Source of the DNA: Pardosa pseudoannulata | Lineage: Eukaryota; Arthropoda; Arachnida; Araneae; Lycosidae | Length of the DNA stretch: 64,000 nucleotides | Reading direction: 5' to 3' | NCBI GenBank assembly: GCA_032207245.1 | Contig: CM063502.1 | Location: 46,384,686 to 46,448,685 of the forward strand | Part shown: in pieces, positions 29,587 through 42,599 of the stretch | Layout of the letters: the number at the start of each line of letters is the position of its first letter | Position numbering within the stretch: the first letter of the stretch is position 1 | The notes under the pieces: generated by a model | What the model was told of the DNA's origin: nothing | The model's database searches: none | Seen by the model: the letters and a program-made list of their open reading frames with translations, nothing else | Program-made: the position numbers and the translations under genes

Positions 29587-29718
29587 TGTAACAGCAGTAA
29601 CCTATCTAACAATTGTGCGAGACACTTGTCTTATATAGCAGTTGCCTAATTCTGATTTGTTCTTTATCTTTTTATTTAAATACGCATGCATATACCAGTT
29701 TTCTGGCTCTTCAGTGTA

Positions 29719-31380
29719 GCTTTGAACCCAAGGCTTGTACCACTTTCTGTTTTATAGTTATACATTTTCAAGTAGTCTTCATTTAAATCGGAGGTTTCCA
29801 AATTAAAAGGATTCAAAAACCACACTGGAAATCGCATGCATGATTGTAATCTGTAATTTCATAATCGGCCTATTTTCGTAAAATTCTGCAAACAGAACAT
29901 AGGTGTCAGTATGAAATAATGTGCATAGCTTAAGAAAAACAAATGTTTAGTCAATTTAGTTACTTAAAACAGTTGAAAATCCCTGTGTTATAAAATAAAT
30001 TTCTTGAGGCTGGACTATAAATTTTAAATGTAAGAATTCTCATGAATAAAAAGGAAATCAAGATAGAAAAATAGTTTTTTTTTTTTTTTTTAAGTTTAAG
30101 TAAAATAACTAAAGCTCTTATAACATTTACTTATTTTACAATTGCATAAATGACGAAAATTGAAAATAAACAAAAAGCTATTATAACAATGAATTTTGAA
30201 GACGATCGCTCATTAGAGTTAGTTTATATAAATAAATATTATCAAATGCCAAGAAGAAAAAAAAAGCAAAAGACAAAAGAAAATGAACAATGTAATCCAA
30301 ATAAAACATATAAAGAGGTAATTTAATGAGAGTTTTATGGATGATCATCTGCCTTAACCAATGTCCACCACCAACTCTGTTAATTCTAATCTCCAAAGAT
30401 GAAGCCAGGGTTAATCTACAAAATGATTTCTGTTCTGCTTTTAGTGAATTTAAACGAAGGAAAAATACTATATGGCTAAGAAATATTTTATATGAAAAAA
30501 AAATTAAAGTTTTCTTGGGCTACAAATTTGGCGTCGCGGGCTGCCAGTTGGAAACCCTTCATTTAAATCACTTAGAGTACCATTATCACTAGTAAATCTA
30601 AGATTTTTCTGGTTAATTTATAGGATTGACCATACTTTTCATATTCTTAATCTCAAAATTTATGCTCTCAAAGGTAATTTCATTGGTTAGATAAAAAAGA
30701 CTATGATGTCTCATATTTAAGGTCTTAGTCAATTTTTCGACCTCAATACCTCTCGACAGGATTCCTGTGTGACATTGAACTGCCTCACATGGGATGGTAC
30801 AGCATCGTTATCCGATCTCATTTTCTATAGTACTGGTCCTTAGACCAGGAGTGACTAAGACGTCAATCGCTTTAGAATTTGTCATAAGTAGTCTTAATTT
30901 GTGTCTTATTGTGAGAGGTCATTCAATTTCTTGTAAAACACCAATTTGATTCTTATTAAAACGCAGCAGCCCGTATGTGTAAGTATACCAAAAATGTTTC
31001 CTGCAACGTATGAGAGTTTGGATATCTTTACTATAGACCTACTAGCTCAAAATTTTGATACATGCCCACCCTTTTGATGTTAGATTCATAACCAAATGTT
31101 ATCTTTTTGGTCTTTTCTTACTCTGATGTCCAAAGTTAAAGTTACAAACATATTTTTTGCACTAAATAGAAATATCTACCACTCTACCACTGTTATTTTA
31201 AAATATCGTGATATATACATGTAATGTGCAAGTCACTGAAGTGTATGATTCTAGTATCTGTATACTAATGAAAAGAGGCGTTAAAAATTAAAAATTCGCA
31301 AGTGAAGTTTGAAATTGAAAAGTGGAAGTTTTCCGAAACTACAAAATTTGGGTTTAGGATTCCCTTTATTTTTTATGAAA
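29719..31380. other. AT-rich non-coding DNA
   Basis: A T-run lies at 30075-30091. Open frames at 30181-30396 and 30326-30592 lie on opposite strands of the same DNA and have no recognisable domain. Confidence 0.5.
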
Positions 31381-32240
31381 TGAACACCAGCCACACACAT
31401 TGGTGTTAAAACGACAATACTGAATCGTTTAATACGTAAATGACAATGGAGAGCCATTGGTAGGTTAGAAGCTGGACAGTCACAAGCGGAAGTCGCACGT
31501 TGGTTACAAGTATGCGTCTTAAAATTATTTCAACAGTTTTAGACAACAGCTACTGTTCCTAGGAGGACTGAACAAGGTCTTCCAAGAGTCACAACACCGT
31601 CGGGGGAGAGCTACTTGACTTTAAAATGCATGGCGCCATAATGATATGATTATTGGATAGCTCTTTTAAGGAGTCGCTACTATCCCTAAAACAATGATAT
31701 CGAGAAAACCCGTAAAAAGACGGCATGGGGAGATGAGTCTTTAAGCCTGGAAACCAGGGATTGTGTTCCTCTTAAGGATTTGGGAACACCATTCTTGGAC
31801 AGGGAAGGATAAGCGTCATGTCCTCTTCAGTGATGAGTTGAGATTCAGAACACAAAGCAAATTTTGACGAGTTTTCATCTGCAGAAAACCTGAAAGACGC
31901 TATCACCCAACAAACTTCGGAGGAACCCATCGCTTTGGTATATTTGTATGGAGAAGGAACATATTAAACGGACATACACCGCTTCAAATCTTTTCTGCTG
32001 GCACAATAACGGCAGAATGCTACATAGAAGAGATTCTCGATCCCTACGTGCGGCTTTTTCTGGGAGGTCTGGAAGACTAATTTGTTTTTATGGACGAGAT
32101 AAACGACAAAAAGAGACCATAAATAACTGTATTTGTCGATGATTATCTGAAAGAAGAGGGATATTCACCGCATGATGTGACCAGAAAGGTCTTTAAAACT
32201 CAATCCCATAGAACACTTGTGAGCAAGGCCTGAATTAGAG
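31381..32240 (+). pseudogene. Tc1/mariner transposase relic (Tcb-like family)
   Basis: On the plus strand, fragments in changing frames follow the order of a Tc1-type transposase: RLEAGQSQAEVARWLQV (helix-turn-helix, about 31465-31515), PRRTEQGLPRVTTPS (linker with GRP-like motif, about 31560-31605), HVLFSDELRFRTQS (first catalytic aspartate region, about 31818-31860), RRYHPTNFGGTHRFG, then AECYIEEILDPYVRLF and FVFMDE (second aspartate region changed, about 32078-32098). The C-terminal catalytic region is nearly unreadable. Stops and frameshifts are numerous. I could not place the inverted ends with confidence. Confidence 0.75.
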
Positions 32241-32244
32241 TGGG

Positions 32245-33942
32245 GCAAAAGAGGCATTTTGCGACAGGTGTATGAGTTGTAGGGGTGCCACACTGGGAAT
32301 AAAATGTTTAGTAAAGGAACGGGATCCGAAAGAGAACTCCCCCTCAGCATACGAGTAACGAAAAGTGGAAAAATAATTTCCAAAATTCCATAATTATAGC
32401 TAAAAGCTAGGGTTAAAAGACAATAAATTACTATTAAAAATAAATTGTGAAAATTTACATTTATATATATTTGAAAAGCTTTTAGTAATTCCGAAACTTG
32501 TAAATTTTACAAACTTTTAGAAGGAATTCATTAGCTAAAATTATATAATAGCTACCCGAATTTAGTAACTGTATTGACAATATTTCTACGTCCGCTCCTA
32601 ACGACAGTTTCGGGTGAAGGATTTTTTAATAAAGCTGAAATCAAAACGATCCAAAACACTTAAAACAGATAAACGTCTTCTAGTATCAGAAATTTGGTAC
32701 ATATTAATTGAAACAAAACCAGTGATTACAAAGCAAGTGAAAACTTAAAAGCAGAAGGGTAACTATTGTCATGTAAAAAATGGTTGTTATCTTGCACAAT
32801 TAATATAAATATAAAAAAAGATAAAGGTGGAATTCAATTTTGACCAGCAACTGGAGTCAAAATGATATGTTTGTTGAAGGGTTTTCTATATTTAAGAAAA
32901 AATGAAAGCGGACCCATTGATGAAGTTGGAGAACATGCAGGATGAAGCGTAGGAGAGTCTTTTCAAAATTGAAAGAAGATGCAAGTTTGTGTGTATGTAT
33001 TTTCCTAAGTATATACAAATCTATGTAAGTAAATATATCTATATACATTTATTTACATACATACACACTTACAACAGATAAAAACACAAACCCAAATATA
33101 TAGCTTATGTGAACTGAAAATAGATATTTCATTCGATGGTATCAAAACAATAAGTTTATTATTGTCTCTTTTGTTAAAAACAAAAAATCCTTTCCTCTTG
33201 TGTGTCGACGTTCTCGCAGAGAAATGAAGTTTTGAACTCTTGAACCTTTGAGAATTTGAGTCATCCAGTTTTCTTTCAGTGGTAAAAAAACAAAAATTTT
33301 AATTATTTTTTTTCTGTAATAAAAATTCTGAAAAGTCGTTGAACTTTGGAGGAAAATGTTCACTATTAAAACCAAAAAAAATGGCATTCCGTTTCGGATA
33401 TGATCACGAAGTTCAAATTTAAAATTTTTTTAATACACATAGTTTTAAAAAATCTTTTTTTCTTTTCACCTGTGTTTAGTCTAGGAGTTTCTCAGAGCCA
33501 GTTCGTACATTATTTTTAGTAGTTTAAAATACTGCTATTTATAACTTTAACTTTGTACTGCAAGAAAAATAAACACGGTGGCTTGATAGTCAAATTCAGT
33601 TTGGTATGTTTTAGTTTCGAGAGCTACAGTTCACTTTCTTACTTACAAGGTGTCTAATGAGAAGGCTAGAATTGGAATCGTTTTGCCTTTTGCCAGTGTG
33701 TCATTTTCCTATTGAAGAGGCTTTTTTTTATTTGAATTTTTTTAACTTTCTCTTAGGGGAGGATATGATTTTACTGAGAGTTAATAAAAATTACTATTTT
33801 ATGTAAGTGGTATTAAAACACATCGGTACTTGAAAAGGGATTAGTTTGAAATTCTACCGTCTACTGTTAAGCATGTGTAAAAGGGATTGTTTTAGTTGCA
33901 GTTACTTTTAATGTAACTCTCTCTCTGTCACTCCCGCTCTTA
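32245..33942. other. AT-rich non-coding DNA
   Basis: It contains a diverged inverted pair GTGTGTATGTA/TACATACACAC around 32990-33070. No coding region was recognised. Confidence 0.5.
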
Positions 33943-35065
33943 CAGTAGTTGTCAAAATTACGGAAACCCATTTGGGAAAAAATAATTTGAAAACTCATAT
34001 TTATAATACTTTTAAAAATGTTTTAAAATCATAAAGTTATATATCATTGGAAAGATGATTTAATTAAAAATTCAATGCAATAAAGTTTATTTCCATATCT
34101 ACATTCTATTGAAAGTTACAGCTAAATAACAAGGATGTAGAAGCGCAGTTTGCTTTGTTTGATGTCAAGTATCTTACCTTCATTTGAATGTTATTAATGA
34201 GCTTCGGTGTTAAGAAAGCCAGTCAGGTACCCTCTTGTTTTGACAATGAACCAGTAAGGTTCCAGTAGGAATTAACTCTTGATATCATTTATTGGACTTC
34301 AAGTGAGGAGGTCATTTGTCAGTAGGTTAAGGGATTACCAGTAAATTGTATATTTTTTACTGTGTTCTTTCTTTTAGACAGCTTGTAAAAATAATAAAAT
34401 TATAGGAATATCATAAAGGGTTCACTATTCCTTCAGGAAGCGATATAAAATAATGCTATTACGTGATAAAGGCTACAGTTATGAAAAAGTTAAGAGAGAA
34501 ATTGGAGGAAATACAAACAAATAGGTGATAATCCTAAGTTTTTGAAGATATATAAGAAGTCTCTATAACTACAAAACAAAATTGGCCAAGGCACAAAAAG
34601 ATGTACGACATCAGCTAATCATGGGAGAAATGAAAGATACAGCTTACGTGATGAAAGAAAATGATCTAGGAATATACAAGGAGAAATAATGCAATGTAAT
34701 TTAAAGGCTATATTTAAAGGTTAGTGAAAGGAATGTTCATTGCACACTGTAGGAATTTGGGCTAAATGATAAAATTAAAAAAAACCTATGTTATATCTCA
34801 AAGAAAGATTGAAAAAATTAAACTGAGTTAAAAGCTATGTTGATTTGACAAAAGATAAATGGGATAGTGTTATTTAAAGTGATGAAACCAAAATCGCCAG
34901 GTCTGATAGTCATAGCCTAAAATTCCTAAGACGAAGAATTGGTAAAGATATGCAACCTGATTTCACTGCACCTACAGTGAAATATAGAGTTTGTGCTGGG
35001 ATATGGGGTTGAATAACATGAAATGTTTATATCAAAGGATCATGGGAAAGTCCGGTACGTTACAA
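33943..35065 (+). pseudogene. Tc1-like transposon relic, 3' end lost
   Basis: The left end at 33943 reads ACAGTAGTTGTCAAAATTAC and continues GGAAAC, a typical Tc1 inverted end next to TA. On the plus strand, FRKRYKIMLLRDKGYSYEKV (about 34433-34492) fits an N-terminal helix-turn-helix. DKWDSVI and then SDETKIARS (about 34855-34905) fit the first catalytic aspartate motif, and RRRIGKDMQPDFTAPTVKY (about 34931-34987) fits the segment after it. Stops occur between the pieces. After about 35065 the sequence no longer matches, so the rest of the catalytic domain and the right end are gone. Confidence 0.7.
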
Positions 35066-36409
35066 TCTCGTCTGAAGTCAAACGACTGTCTCCACATCTT
35101 TTCTCCAGTTTTGTTCACCATCTTGTCAGTTCATTCGCTCTCGTTATTGTTTGCTTTTAAATCCCGATATTACTTGCACACGTTAGTGTACAGTTTATTC
35201 CTATCACAATAAACATTTTATTCGTTAAATATGTGGTACTGGGCCTTTCTATTCTCGAGAAGAAATCAAATTATGCTCCTCAATTCGAAGCTTTCGGGAG
35301 TCAGAATCGAGGCACTCATGTATGCGGATATTTCAATAAAAGTTTTTAACAGACTGAAACAAACGAGAACACATTCTACTTCCAAGACATTGACCTTAAA
35401 CACAATGCAGCCCCCTTTGTTAATTAGTAACTCGAGGTTCAGTACGCTGATCTTCCGTATGCTCCTCGTATATGTTAGGTATTACACATATACATGTACA
35501 GTCAAAAACGAAAGTTCCAGTATCTTTCCTGGACCTTTCCTATACCAGTATCTTTCCTATACCTTGAAATTCCAGTATCTTTCCTGGTGCGGAAATTCGG
35601 TGACTCTATAGAAAAAGTGCTGACATTTTATTCCCATGACCAAGACTACTACTGCTGTAGAATTACTGTCGTATTTGTAAAGACGTTTGCATATTTGGGA
35701 AATGATTCCGTTGTCGTTTAATTAATGTTTAAAAGGTAAACTTCTATTTTTTAAAACTGTCGGTCTGATTAGTTTGAAGTGTTACTCTCTACCGTTTTAC
35801 TAGTATGACGAGACCTGCTGTAAACACAGAAATTCATCTCTGCCAGCAGCGGGAATGGGACTAACAGTCTCCGGTAACAAAAATTTCCGGTAACTAGACT
35901 AACTCCGGAGCTCCGGTAACGAAACTTTAGCCCATCGTCCAGTTATCTAGCAAGGTTTTTCACTAGACTACATGTATGTGGATCAGTTACAGAGATAAAA
36001 GAATTTTTAGCGAAATTTCCATAGCCATTTCTTTCTATTTCTTATTCATTATTATCCAGTGTATACCCATCGTTGTATGTTTACTCCTTGAAAGGGCTCT
36101 TTTTAGTTATCCGATGGTCAACAAATGAAATCTTCAGACACTTAACATGAATATATTCTAAAGATAAACATGCAATACCGTATGCTTTTTCTTATTATTT
36201 TTCTTTTAAAAAATGCAGTGTTTGATTTTGAAGTACGTCTTGTAACTTTGTTTTATTCTGTTTTACCTTTTGAAAATCGTTGTAGTAAAGAAAGAGAAAT
36301 TTTTTTCTGTAAATATCGGAAGTTAAGAATTTTCTTGATACTGCGATCAAAAATTTCAATTCTTTTGTCTACATTTTAATATTTTTTAAAATTTTACATC
36401 GTAAAAAGA
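35066..36409. other. non-coding DNA with a short internal repeat
   Basis: CCAGTATCTTTCCT-type motifs occur three times between 35517 and 35586. Open frames of 69-126 codons on the plus strand have unconvincing composition and no domain. No host gene was recognised. Confidence 0.4.
35515..35587. repeat. short imperfect tandem repeat
   Basis: Three copies of CCAGTATCTTTCCT, separated by related CCTATACC/CCTTGAAATT spacers, within about 70 bp. Confidence 0.85.
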
Positions 36410-36900
36410 ACTCCTGATAATTACGAAGGCCTTACTAACAATTATTGTAACTTTTCTATTGCAATTCGATAATAAATATACTTTTTAGTTGCAGTCATTT
36501 AAATAAACCCAGGCCTCATCATGAGTCACAATGCTTTTCTATTTTTCTTCTGTCGAAGTGCTTTCATACAGAATTTATTACACTGAGCCACATGTTTCTG
36601 TTTAAGGCGATTTACAATTTGCTTTTTAGACTTTTTTTGATGTCTAAATCCTTATTTATTACTTGCTTCAATTTTAATGCAGATTCATTTAAAGACTTTG
36701 CAATTGATTTCTGCTTCAGAGGATTTTCTCTTGTTTCCAGCGACTTCACTTTAGAAAAATTTGAAATAATGCTTGTCTATTTAAGAGATACTTTGAGTCC
36801 ATTCTTTTCATGTAAAAGTTATTATTAACGGTTTTCCCCTTTCTGTTTAATAATGTTGCTTATTATAGACTTAGCAATTTTAAAACCACGCTCAGCACAA
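36410..36900 (-). pseudogene. mariner-like transposase relic (N-terminal and first catalytic region)
   Basis: On the minus strand the pieces QKSIAKSLNESALKLKQVIN (about 36655-36714), a KHVAQCNKFCMKALRQKK-like segment (about 36545-36600) and THDEAWVYLNDCN (about 36494-36532) follow each other in shifting frames. A T-DEAWVYL-DCN motif marks the first catalytic aspartate in an arthropod mariner-type group, from general knowledge of those proteins. The remainder of the catalytic domain is not readable to the left. Many stops and frame changes; clearly dead. Confidence 0.55.
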
Positions 36901-39670
36901 CGTTTTTATGGAATAAGAATACTTCTCTTTGAAAAGAGTAGAAATATACTTTTCGACCCACAGCTTGTTTACGGCTAACATTTTGAAAAAAAAAAAATAA
37001 ACTTAAAAGTTACATATGACATTTCCCTTTTCAAATAACACATTGTTGGAAAATTTTTACAGCACAGCACTGTCTTAATCCATGCTCTAAAATTCTTCTG
37101 AAAATATGTTAATTCCAGTCGTTCATCAGTATAATAATTAAATTAACTTTCGAGCTTTAACATAATTTTTTCCTGAGAGAAGTTTCTTTACTTCTTTCAT
37201 TACGGCTGTTTGGTTATATTATTATATAACTTATCTATTATTAAGTATATTATTATTAACTGTATTACATTTAACTATATTATATTTAACTATAAGTTAT
37301 ATTATTATATCTAATTTAATGACAGTGTGGATGCTACTATTTAATGTATTCAATTTAAGCTTTAATATTTCCAGCCTATTAAAATATTTCAGAACTAATT
37401 TTTAAATTAAATTTTTTTTTCTTGTTTGATGCTTGTTAGCTTTCAGAATTTTAAATTTGTTATACCGGGTGAAAAAATAAATGTTTTTTTTACTTCTATA
37501 AATATAAAAATTTTGCTTGATCTTTTTCTCAATAATTCTTATATCTTTCTGTGTTTATTATCTGTATAACACAATTCAATAATTTACGTGTAACTTTTTC
37601 TGAAAAATATCTTTATATCTTTTGCGGAAATATATCTTTATATCCACCATTTCTGGTCAGTAACTTGACAACCATCAGATGACAAGTTACAGAAAAGTAT
37701 TTCTTCTCTCATTTATTGAAAGCCACGGTATTTTTATTTTAGGTTATAGCATCTGTAATTACAGCATTTCCCAAATTTGATTTTTGAATGTAAACTTTTA
37801 AGTTGTAATATTTCAGGCTTTGAACTTGAAACTTATTTCCCCTGTCCGCTTTCAAAAAAGATTAAATTAACTGATAATCCCTTTATTTTCTTTCTAAGAA
37901 TTGAAATGTTTTGACAGTTTTAAGATTTGAGAGGAAACATTTATACCACAGGAAAATAATGTTGGTTAAAAAAATTAAACAAACTAGATAACGGTCATAC
38001 TACTTACATTAATTTCCAAAAATGAAATTTATTTCTCATTTAAAAGTTTTATCTTTTAATGACCGGTTTTAAAATTGATATCATTTTCCCAAGGGGCATA
38101 GTGGGATACAGGTAAAACTAGGGAAAAAAATTAAATTTTCGTTTTCCACCCGAAAAGAAATAGCTGGTTTTAGAAGAATCTTTCCGACTAAATTAAAATA
38201 ACTAGCAGATTTTCCATTAACTTTCGTTATTTTTATCTTTTTTGTGATACTAAGATTACTTGCAGAAGAGATACGTATTTTTGATCTTAATCAATATTAT
38301 TAAATTTGCCTAAAGTATTATAACTGTTGATTTTTTTCCGTGTAGGATAACTAGAACATATATCTCTGATATTTAACAATAATCATCAAATGTTCTTATT
38401 CTACATTGTACCAGGTGCCTCTTTTCTATACCACAATTGATGAAAATTCTCTGACCATAACTGTTATAAATTTGTCAAGAAAGAATATACTAAAAGAATT
38501 TTATAAATGCATCTAAAATGCATAATATTCAAATCTTTTTAGGGCCTTAAAAATTTGTTTCCGATATCATAACAGTTCGTTTATTTATTTATTCAGTACT
38601 TTATTAATATATATATAAACATGAATAATACATTTTAGAGGGCTTTATGTTGATTTTTTTTAACTTAGATAACTAGATCCTTGAAATAGTAGTCTCAATG
38701 TTAGTGTTTTATATTCATGACTTTCCACGTATAGTCAAAATATTATCACAAAATATTAAATATTTTTAAAACCAAAATCTTCCAAAGTCTTTTGGTAGAA
38801 ACCAAAGTCTTTTGGTAGAAAATTCCATTTTTCAGCATAAAAGAAAAAGCCTCAGCATTTTTATAAGCAATTTAAAATTATATAAAACTAAACAATTTAA
38901 ATAGGCAGTTAATTACCTTAGATTAAAAGGTCAGTTTAGCGGGATAATATACATCTTTTAAAGGTAGGATTCACTTTGTGCTTCACTTTGAAATCCTGTA
39001 GTCTTGTGATCACCTTCTACAACTAGATGTGTAGGGGAATGTTATACAGGCATCTCCTCTTGAGTACGAGAATCTTATAGCAAATGAATTTATTTTTATT
39101 AAATATGTGTTTACAAACAGTACCTACAGATTATTTATTTTTAACCTCCTGTCTAGAAGCCTTAACTCCTGCTCTCTTTATGCAAGCTCTAAATGGCGGA
39201 AAAGCGAATCAAAAAGAGGTGGTTGCACCTTAATAAAAAACTCATAGAAATTGTAAATGTTCCACTAGAATGTCAAATTTTTTTCTTATCTTACATGTAA
39301 TTTCCGAACCACTCACAGAAATTCGCACTTGACGTCTGCATTAAAACGAAAATAATATCCATTCTTATCTAACTAAAACGAAACAAATTCAAGAGGCCAC
39401 TTTATTTTTTTAAAGCTTCAAACAAGGGTGATAGCTCGTCTACCTACATATAATCCCCAGCTTCTGCTTTTTTATATACACACGTGAACGAGAGCTTGGT
39501 CAGCAGGCACATAAAAATTAGTCTTGACAGAATGCCAAACTTAAATAAAACCAAAAGAGCATGGTGCAATGCAAAAAACAGCCTCCCAAGACTACTTTAA
39601 ATTAAGAGGAAAACATGAACAATTTCAGAGATAATTTTTAAATTTAGTCGATAAATTTAAGCATTTCAAA
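36901..39670. other. AT-rich non-coding DNA
   Basis: It contains low-complexity TATTATA-rich DNA at 37210-37320 and a 20-bp tandem duplication at 38781-38820 (CCAAAGTCTTTTGGTAGAA core). No gene was recognised. Confidence 0.5.
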
Positions 39671-40532
39671 AGTAGAGTCTTGCTATGGCGAACCCACCCG
39701 GTATATAGTGTTCTATCGATTACAATGAACTTTTTTATTAGACCCAAGTCAACTTCTTATTAACCTATGTTTTTTAAGGGCCTATAGTGACCTCTTAAGA
39801 AAATGAATGTCCGTTTATAGTGAACTGAAATTATTCTTCCAGAGATTATTTTTTTAGCCTAATGATAACTGAATGGTAGGGCGCTGCTCATCGGTACCGG
39901 AGTTTAAGGGTTCAAATCCCGCTGTTGGCATGAATGTTCGTAGCCATTCTGAACTGGCTTTAAGCAGTAGGTTTCGGTCTCATTACCCTTCTTGCAGCAA
40001 AAACAGTAGACCGTAACCTAAAGCAAACCAAACAGATTTTTTTCCAGTTTTTCAAAGAGAATTTCATATATACGTATCTAGTTATAATCTTTGAAAATTG
40101 ATGAATTTGTCTTAAATCAATAAATATATAGAGTATCGACAAATGTGACTGGAATGTTCTAGACATGTAAATAATTTACAATTGGAGTCTGAAATTAAAT
40201 GATTTTTGTCAATTTTTGCCAAACTGGAGATACTGAGTTCCCATACGTATTCAAAAAGTACTTAATCAAAAATAATTTTTCTTTAAGACATGAAAAAAAG
40301 TAAGTAAATTATTTCCCAATTTCTCATTTGTAATGGCAGGATAAATTGTTTATTTAAGTAATTAGTAATTTATTGGTTAATTTTGTGCTGTGTCAGTGAT
40401 TGTTACCAACAAAACCTCCATTAAAAGCTTAGAAATTACAATGTTTCAAGGAAACTTGTTATAGTGAACCCTCGGTTATAAGGAAGTTTTTATTGGGCAC
40501 GCAGATGGTTCACCATAATAAGGTTCAACTGT
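39671..40532. mobile_element. short Tigger-like non-autonomous element with a SINE inside
   Basis: The left end, AGTAGAGTCTTGCTATGGCG then AACCCA, and the complement of the right end, AGTTGAACCTTATTATGGTG then AACCA, are related inverted repeats. The right end sits at CAACTG followed by TA, as in pogo/Tigger-like short elements. Repeated blocks resembling ATAGTGAACT occur inside both ends. No transposase frame is present. A SINE (39858-40033) interrupts the element. Confidence 0.5.
39858..40033 (+). repeat. tRNA-derived SINE, full-length, plus strand, moderately diverged
   Basis: It starts GCCTAATGATAACTGAATGG, corresponding to the tRNA-like head of the other copies. It has a B-box-like GGTTCAAATCC (one mismatch to consensus) at 39909-39919 and ends in AAAGCAAACCAAAC. 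A stem AGCCA/TGGCT with 8-base loop lies at 39942-39959. The A box is mutated, so the copy is probably inactive. Confidence 0.85.
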
Positions 40533-40533
40533 A

Positions 40534-42060
40534 TTAAAATTTTAGGTTCAGTAGTTTGCAAATAGTGTGTAAGTATTTTTATGAATAATTGAGGCTTTCA
40601 GGGACATTTCGAAAATTATTTTTGCATTACAGAAAGTTTTAAAGTATAATTTAGTGTAAAATGTAGGACTGATCTGTAAAAATTTAAGTTTTACATTGTG
40701 TTAATTCAGTGTAACATAATTTATAAATTTAGTTTAAAGAATTAAATTTACAAAAGAGTTACAGCTGCCATGACTTTAAAGATAAAAGTCGATTTCTTTT
40801 TAATTCAATTTTTAAAAGAGATCGTTTCCTTTTCCAGTGGAATGATTCTAACATTCGTGTCAGGAATTCCCTTTCAACGGTAAGACAATATGTATTATCC
40901 TATTTATTGAAAGAAATTATACGTATGTATGTGCCCCTTTTAAATCTATTGAAAAGTTACTGATACAGTCTGAAAACGATGGCACTAAAAAACTCGTGCT
41001 CCATATTTTAATTTTCGCATTTATTCGGGAAAAGAGGAGCTGCAGAGTTAAAAATCCTATTTGCAATAAGAATGGAATAAAAAAATATATACTATTTGAG
41101 ATTCCGTTGAAACTTTTATGCTTGAATTTACTGTAATTATTGTTTTATGTTATGATTTGTGAATTTTTTTGTGTGTATCTTAAACATACCAAAATAAAAT
41201 TTAATTTTAGGCTTAACTCTCTGTATCATCGTATTGTATATCTGCAACATACTAGAAATTGATGTTATTTTCAGCTCTCCAGAAATCAATTTTGGGGGGA
41301 AACCTAACGTCAGTTTTACGAAGGAAATAGTTCTTTAATTTAGTATTACCACTTGGTAAAAACTAAAAAATGCGATGCATCATTCGCGTTCCCATTTTCA
41401 TGTATAAAACTGTCTAAGTTTTTTTTAATCATTTTTAGGAAATTATAAAACTTACAAAAATAAAGATAATTTAAGAAAAATAATAAAGAACTATACGAAT
41501 AAAAATTATTTATTGGAATTAGTAAAAATATTTATCGTTGAAAAATGATGTAAATCATTTAATAATTTTAAAAAGTATTTGGAAGAAAAGAATGCCTTCT
41601 GTATATGTTTACCAGGAGACTGTCAGCTACTTTTATTTCGCAGTTATATACTCTATTTAGTAAATACAATGACAAAATAGCATTAACATCATTAGGCAGT
41701 GTCGTCATTGAAATTTGCTGGATATTAGATTTCATCGTCTAATTTTGTTACTGCATTAATTTCCCTCTGCAGACAGAAAATACACACAAAAAATTTTTTT
41801 TAACTGAAAAGAAATTTAGAACAAATATTACAGATCCACAATTTGTTATTTTATTTATCTAGTATTGTTTGTTATTAAGTTTGGTTTATCATATTTTCGC
41901 ATCATCATTACTGCATTAAAATTTTTTCATTCTGTTCCTGAAAAATATTCTTAATATTAAGCTTTAAAATATGTTTGATAAAAACAGTTTTGATTTTAAG
42001 CATGTCCCTTTTTTAAGGGGTGGGGGGAGGACTTCACTTCGCACAATTTGATTAACTTAG
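40534..42060. other. AT-rich non-coding DNA
   Basis: No coding or element signals recognised. Confidence 0.5.
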
Positions 42061-42065
42061 TTCTA

Positions 42066-42410
42066 TGACGATGTCCCCACTCTTCGTTTACTAAAACTGA
42101 CCGAAAGCAACGCCTTCTGTAGACAAACTCTTTCCTGGCTAGATGGCATTGCCTACAGACCCTTTCTCAGAAATAGAAATATCTTTCCTATTCTTTTCTA
42201 GGAAGTTGTTTTAAAAGGAATCGTTTTTGAGAAATTGTTTTGTAAGGATGCACCCCCTCTCTTCACTTACAAACACTGACTGAGTGCAACGGCCCTTAGA
42301 GACAGAGAGGCACTTACCTGGCTAAATGGCAATGCCCAGAGGCACCTTTTCAGACACAGAAAAACCTTTTTTCAGGAGTTGGTTTGAATTGAATCCCTTT
42401 TGACTTCCTT
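42066..42410. repeat. diverged tandem pair, ~178-bp unit
   Basis: The blocks from about 42073 and about 42251 share CCCC.CTCTTC, ACT.AC.AAA.ACTGAC, CCTGGCTA.ATGGCA, TGCC and TTTTC.AGGA landmarks in the same order. Divergence is considerable. Confidence 0.65.
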
Positions 42411-42599
42411 GTAGAAAGTGAAGGAAGTATTGCAATCAAGATAAATATCAGCGCTCAGATTTCACAGAACATACTTATTTTCACCATGCTTAACCGAACT
42501 TTCACTAGTTTGAGTGTTACGTCTGTATGTACACACTGGAAGCTTTCATTTTGAAATTTGAACTATCCATTTTGACCATTACTAAAAAAGTTATGACTA

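Larger units (their letters stand above)
28466..29716 (-). mobile_element. Tc1-like DNA transposon (decayed)
   Basis: The inverted ends are CTCTGAAGCGCTAAAAAACT at the left (28466) and, complementing the right end (29716), CACTGAAGAGCCAGAAAACT. A TA target duplication flanks them (28464-28465 and 29717-29718). The length of 1251 bp is normal for a Tc1 element. It encodes one transposase on the minus strand, listed separately. An internal ~90-bp block at 28791-28880 does not fit the transposase and may be what is left of a SINE insertion and deletion. Confidence 0.9.

Noticed and set aside
35231..35611. A 126-codon plus-strand open frame
   Set aside because: It runs through the short CCAGTATCTTTCCT repeat and shows no domain; length alone is within what chance allows.
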